Shown piece after piece: positions 31,784 through 32,671 of a stretch of 32,671 nt of DNA; the first letter of the stretch is position 1, and each line of letters opens with the position of its first letter. Both the position numbers and the translations under genes were made by a program. The DNA comes from Clostridium_AQ sp900552125 (lineage in GTDB: Bacteria > Bacillota_I > Bacilli_A > Erysipelotrichales > Erysipelotrichaceae): the NCBI GenBank assembly GCA_037892765.1, contig JBBKBW010000033.1. The stretch is one strand, 5' to 3'. The notes under the pieces were generated by a model that did no database searches, had not been told where the DNA came from, and was given only the letters and a program-made list of their open reading frames with translations.

Positions 31784-31840
31784 AATTTTCCGAAAATTAT
31801 TAGAAAATTTATTAAATTATTGATGTTAAATACATATAAT
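31784..31840 (+). promoter_or_regulatory. Promoter region and palindrome of the Phd/YefM gene
   Basis: A perfect palindrome AATTTTC-C-GAAAATT (31784-31798) is followed by a third half-site GAAAATTT (31803-31810) and a -10 TATAAT (31835-31840). Toxin-antitoxin promoters are usually autoregulated through such repeats. Confidence 0.5.
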
Positions 31841-31862
31841 TATATTTAAGGAGAGTGATATT

Positions 31863-32198
31863 TTGAATATGAACTCTAATATGCTTAAAACTTTTCTTAA
31901 TTCAACTATCTCTATAAGTGAACTGACAAAAGCAGGAGCAAAAAAGATATTTGATGGATTAAATAAAGATAATTCAAAAATTATATTACGGAATAATAAG
32001 CCGGTTGCTGCATTAATTTCTACCGATAGATATCAAGAATTACTAGAAAAAGAAGAAAATCTACATTTATTGGAGCTGGCAATAGCTAGAAGAAACAAAG
32101 AGAGTGAAACAATTACTAGAGAAGCATTCTTAAAGGAAACGGGAATAGATGATGAATATTTGGCAGAACTTCCTGAAATAGAAATGGAAATTGACTAA
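31863..32198 (+). CDS. Phd/YefM-type antitoxin
   Basis: A 111-residue protein with the Phd/YefM fold at the N-terminus (STISISELTKAGAKKIFDGL then KIILRNNKPVAALISTDRYQELLEKEE). An acidic C-terminal tail (about 75-111) would normally wrap the toxin. AAGGAG lies nine bases before the TTG at 31863, which is therefore taken as start; the ATG at 31869 is too far from it. No intact toxin gene follows: only a 22-codon scrap remains, so the antitoxin looks orphaned. It could act on a toxin elsewhere or be a selfish-module relic. Confidence 0.8.
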   Translation: MNMNSNMLKTFLNSTISISELTKAGAKKIFDGLNKDNSKIILRNNKPVAALISTDRYQELLEKEENLHLLELAIARRNKESETITREAFLKETGIDDEYLAELPEIEMEID

Positions 32199-32262
32199 AT
32201 ATGCAGAGGATAAACAAGTTTACAAAGAAGCAGTAAAAAGAATAGAAAAGAATATACAATAA
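32191..32262 (+). pseudogene. Possible toxin-gene scrap after the antitoxin
   Basis: A 23-codon frame including the stop, beginning at a TTG that overlaps the antitoxin end, and reading (M)TKYAEDKQVYKEAVKRIEKN-IQ. Its position and short overlap are those of a RelE/ParE-type toxin gene, and the composition is helix-like, but it is far too short and its family cannot be told. Confidence 0.3.
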
Positions 32263-32291
32263 TATTAGGATTATTGAAAAAATAAGAAAAG

Positions 32292-32336
32292 CCAGAAATT
32301 GAATAGGAGTTTTCTCATTCAAGTTTCTGGTTTTTA
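32292..32336. terminator. Bidirectional terminator between the two antitoxin genes
   Basis: CCAGAAATTGAAT (32292-32304) pairs with ATTCAA-G-TTTCTGG (32317-32330) with one bulged G, followed by T residues on the plus strand and preceded by A residues that give a T-run on the minus strand. Confidence 0.85.
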
Positions 32337-32378
32337 TTTTAAAAATGCTAATAGTTTTACTGTCCACTGTTCTAGTTA

Positions 32379-32654
32379 TTAATGATTTATAATACTTATT
32401 TTAAGACCTAAATGACTACAGATATTAATAAGGGTATTAAGATTAGGTGAATTTTTCATAGTTTCAAATCTTGCGATTGATGATTGTGGTAAACCACACA
32501 TTTCAGCAAGTTCTCTTTGAGATATTCCTAATTTATTTCTTTGCTTTATTACTTGGCTGACCAATTTGGCTAGTTCTTCCATTTCTTTACAGTCCTGATA
32601 AGCATCATTATCAGTTTCTTTTAATCCTTCAATATAAGAATCTAAGGTTTTCAT
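32379..32654 (-). CDS. XRE-family HTH protein, HigA-like antitoxin
   Basis: A 91-residue protein. The N-terminal half is helical and acidic. Residues about 36-91 are a Cro/CI HTH (KLGISQRELAEMCGLPQSSI then ARFETMKNSPNLNTLINICS). The HTH at the C-terminus with a preceding helical region is the shape of HigA antitoxins, whose HigB/RelE toxin gene lies upstream; here that position is beyond the right edge of the window. AAAGGAG precedes the ATG, so the gene is complete. Confidence 0.75.
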   Translation of the reverse strand: MKTLDSYIEGLKETDNDAYQDCKEMEELAKLVSQVIKQRNKLGISQRELAEMCGLPQSSIARFETMKNSPNLNTLINICSHLGLKISIINH

Positions 32655-32671
32655 TTAGAACACTCCTTTCT

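Noticed and set aside
32116..32367. Minus-strand hydrophobic frame of 83 residues near the antitoxin
   Set aside because: It runs antisense to the antitoxin tail and the terminator, with no ribosome site; its hydrophobicity comes from A-rich sequence read in reverse.

Overview
The window is about 32.7 kb of AT-rich DNA, densely coding on both strands, with Shine-Dalgarno sites of the GGAGG/GGTGA type and TGG as the tryptophan codon. Gene content (membrane-anchored MurF-like ligase next to Ddl, CoaBC-CoaX, YitT, a YhbD-bactofilin pair, a 2-hydroxyacyl-CoA-dehydratase activase system, a type III pantothenate kinase) points to an anaerobic low-GC Bacillota, most like Erysipelotrichia. That placement is an inference from gene content, not from a marker gene. 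No rRNA, tRNA, CRISPR array or intact insertion sequence was seen.

Layout. 1-2.5 kb: end of a cell-wall operon (MurF-like ligase cut by the left edge, then Ddl). 2.5-6.2 kb: an orphan ParB-like domain protein, a YwaF-type membrane protein and an ABC/FtsX fusion whose ATPase motifs are all lost. 6.2-11.1 kb: rsmF, a GNAT acetyltransferase, a Dps/ferritin-like protein, a Uup-type ABC-F ATPase and ung. 11.2-12.3 kb: divergent flavin reductase and HxlR regulator. 12.3-14.9 kb: an accessory, decayed zone with an XRE/zinc-ribbon regulator, two small membrane proteins, three gene remnants and a GC-richer structured block bounded by inverted repeats.

14.7-16.9 kb: a MATE exporter and a cytidylate-kinase-like gene sit behind a promoter and a leader holding two related hairpins with the same loop core. 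This looks like a tandem guanidine-IV (mepA-motif) riboswitch. 16.9-18.2 kb (minus strand): a GNAT and an AlkD-like DNA repair gene, translationally coupled. 18.3-23.2 kb (minus strand): a TetR regulator, a 976-residue double activase and an HgdB-like protein, behind two palindromic operators. 23.2-25.7 kb: YhbD-like regulator, bactofilin and a gluzincin metallopeptidase in one operon. 25.7-31.7 kb: YitT, CoaX/CoaBC (minus strand), divergent Nnr metabolite-repair enzyme and an iron-type alcohol dehydrogenase. 31.8-32.7 kb: a Phd/YefM antitoxin followed only by a toxin-sized scrap, and a convergent HigA-like antitoxin.

The parts most worth following are the tandem leader RNA of the MATE operon, the bactofilin-metallopeptidase operon, the split activase/HgdB-like system with its TetR operators, and the catalytically dead ABC-FtsX fusion. 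Many promoters here share one design: an extended -10 (TGn then TATAAT-like) about 20 bases before the start codon, so that the ribosome site lies almost at the 5' end of the mRNA.
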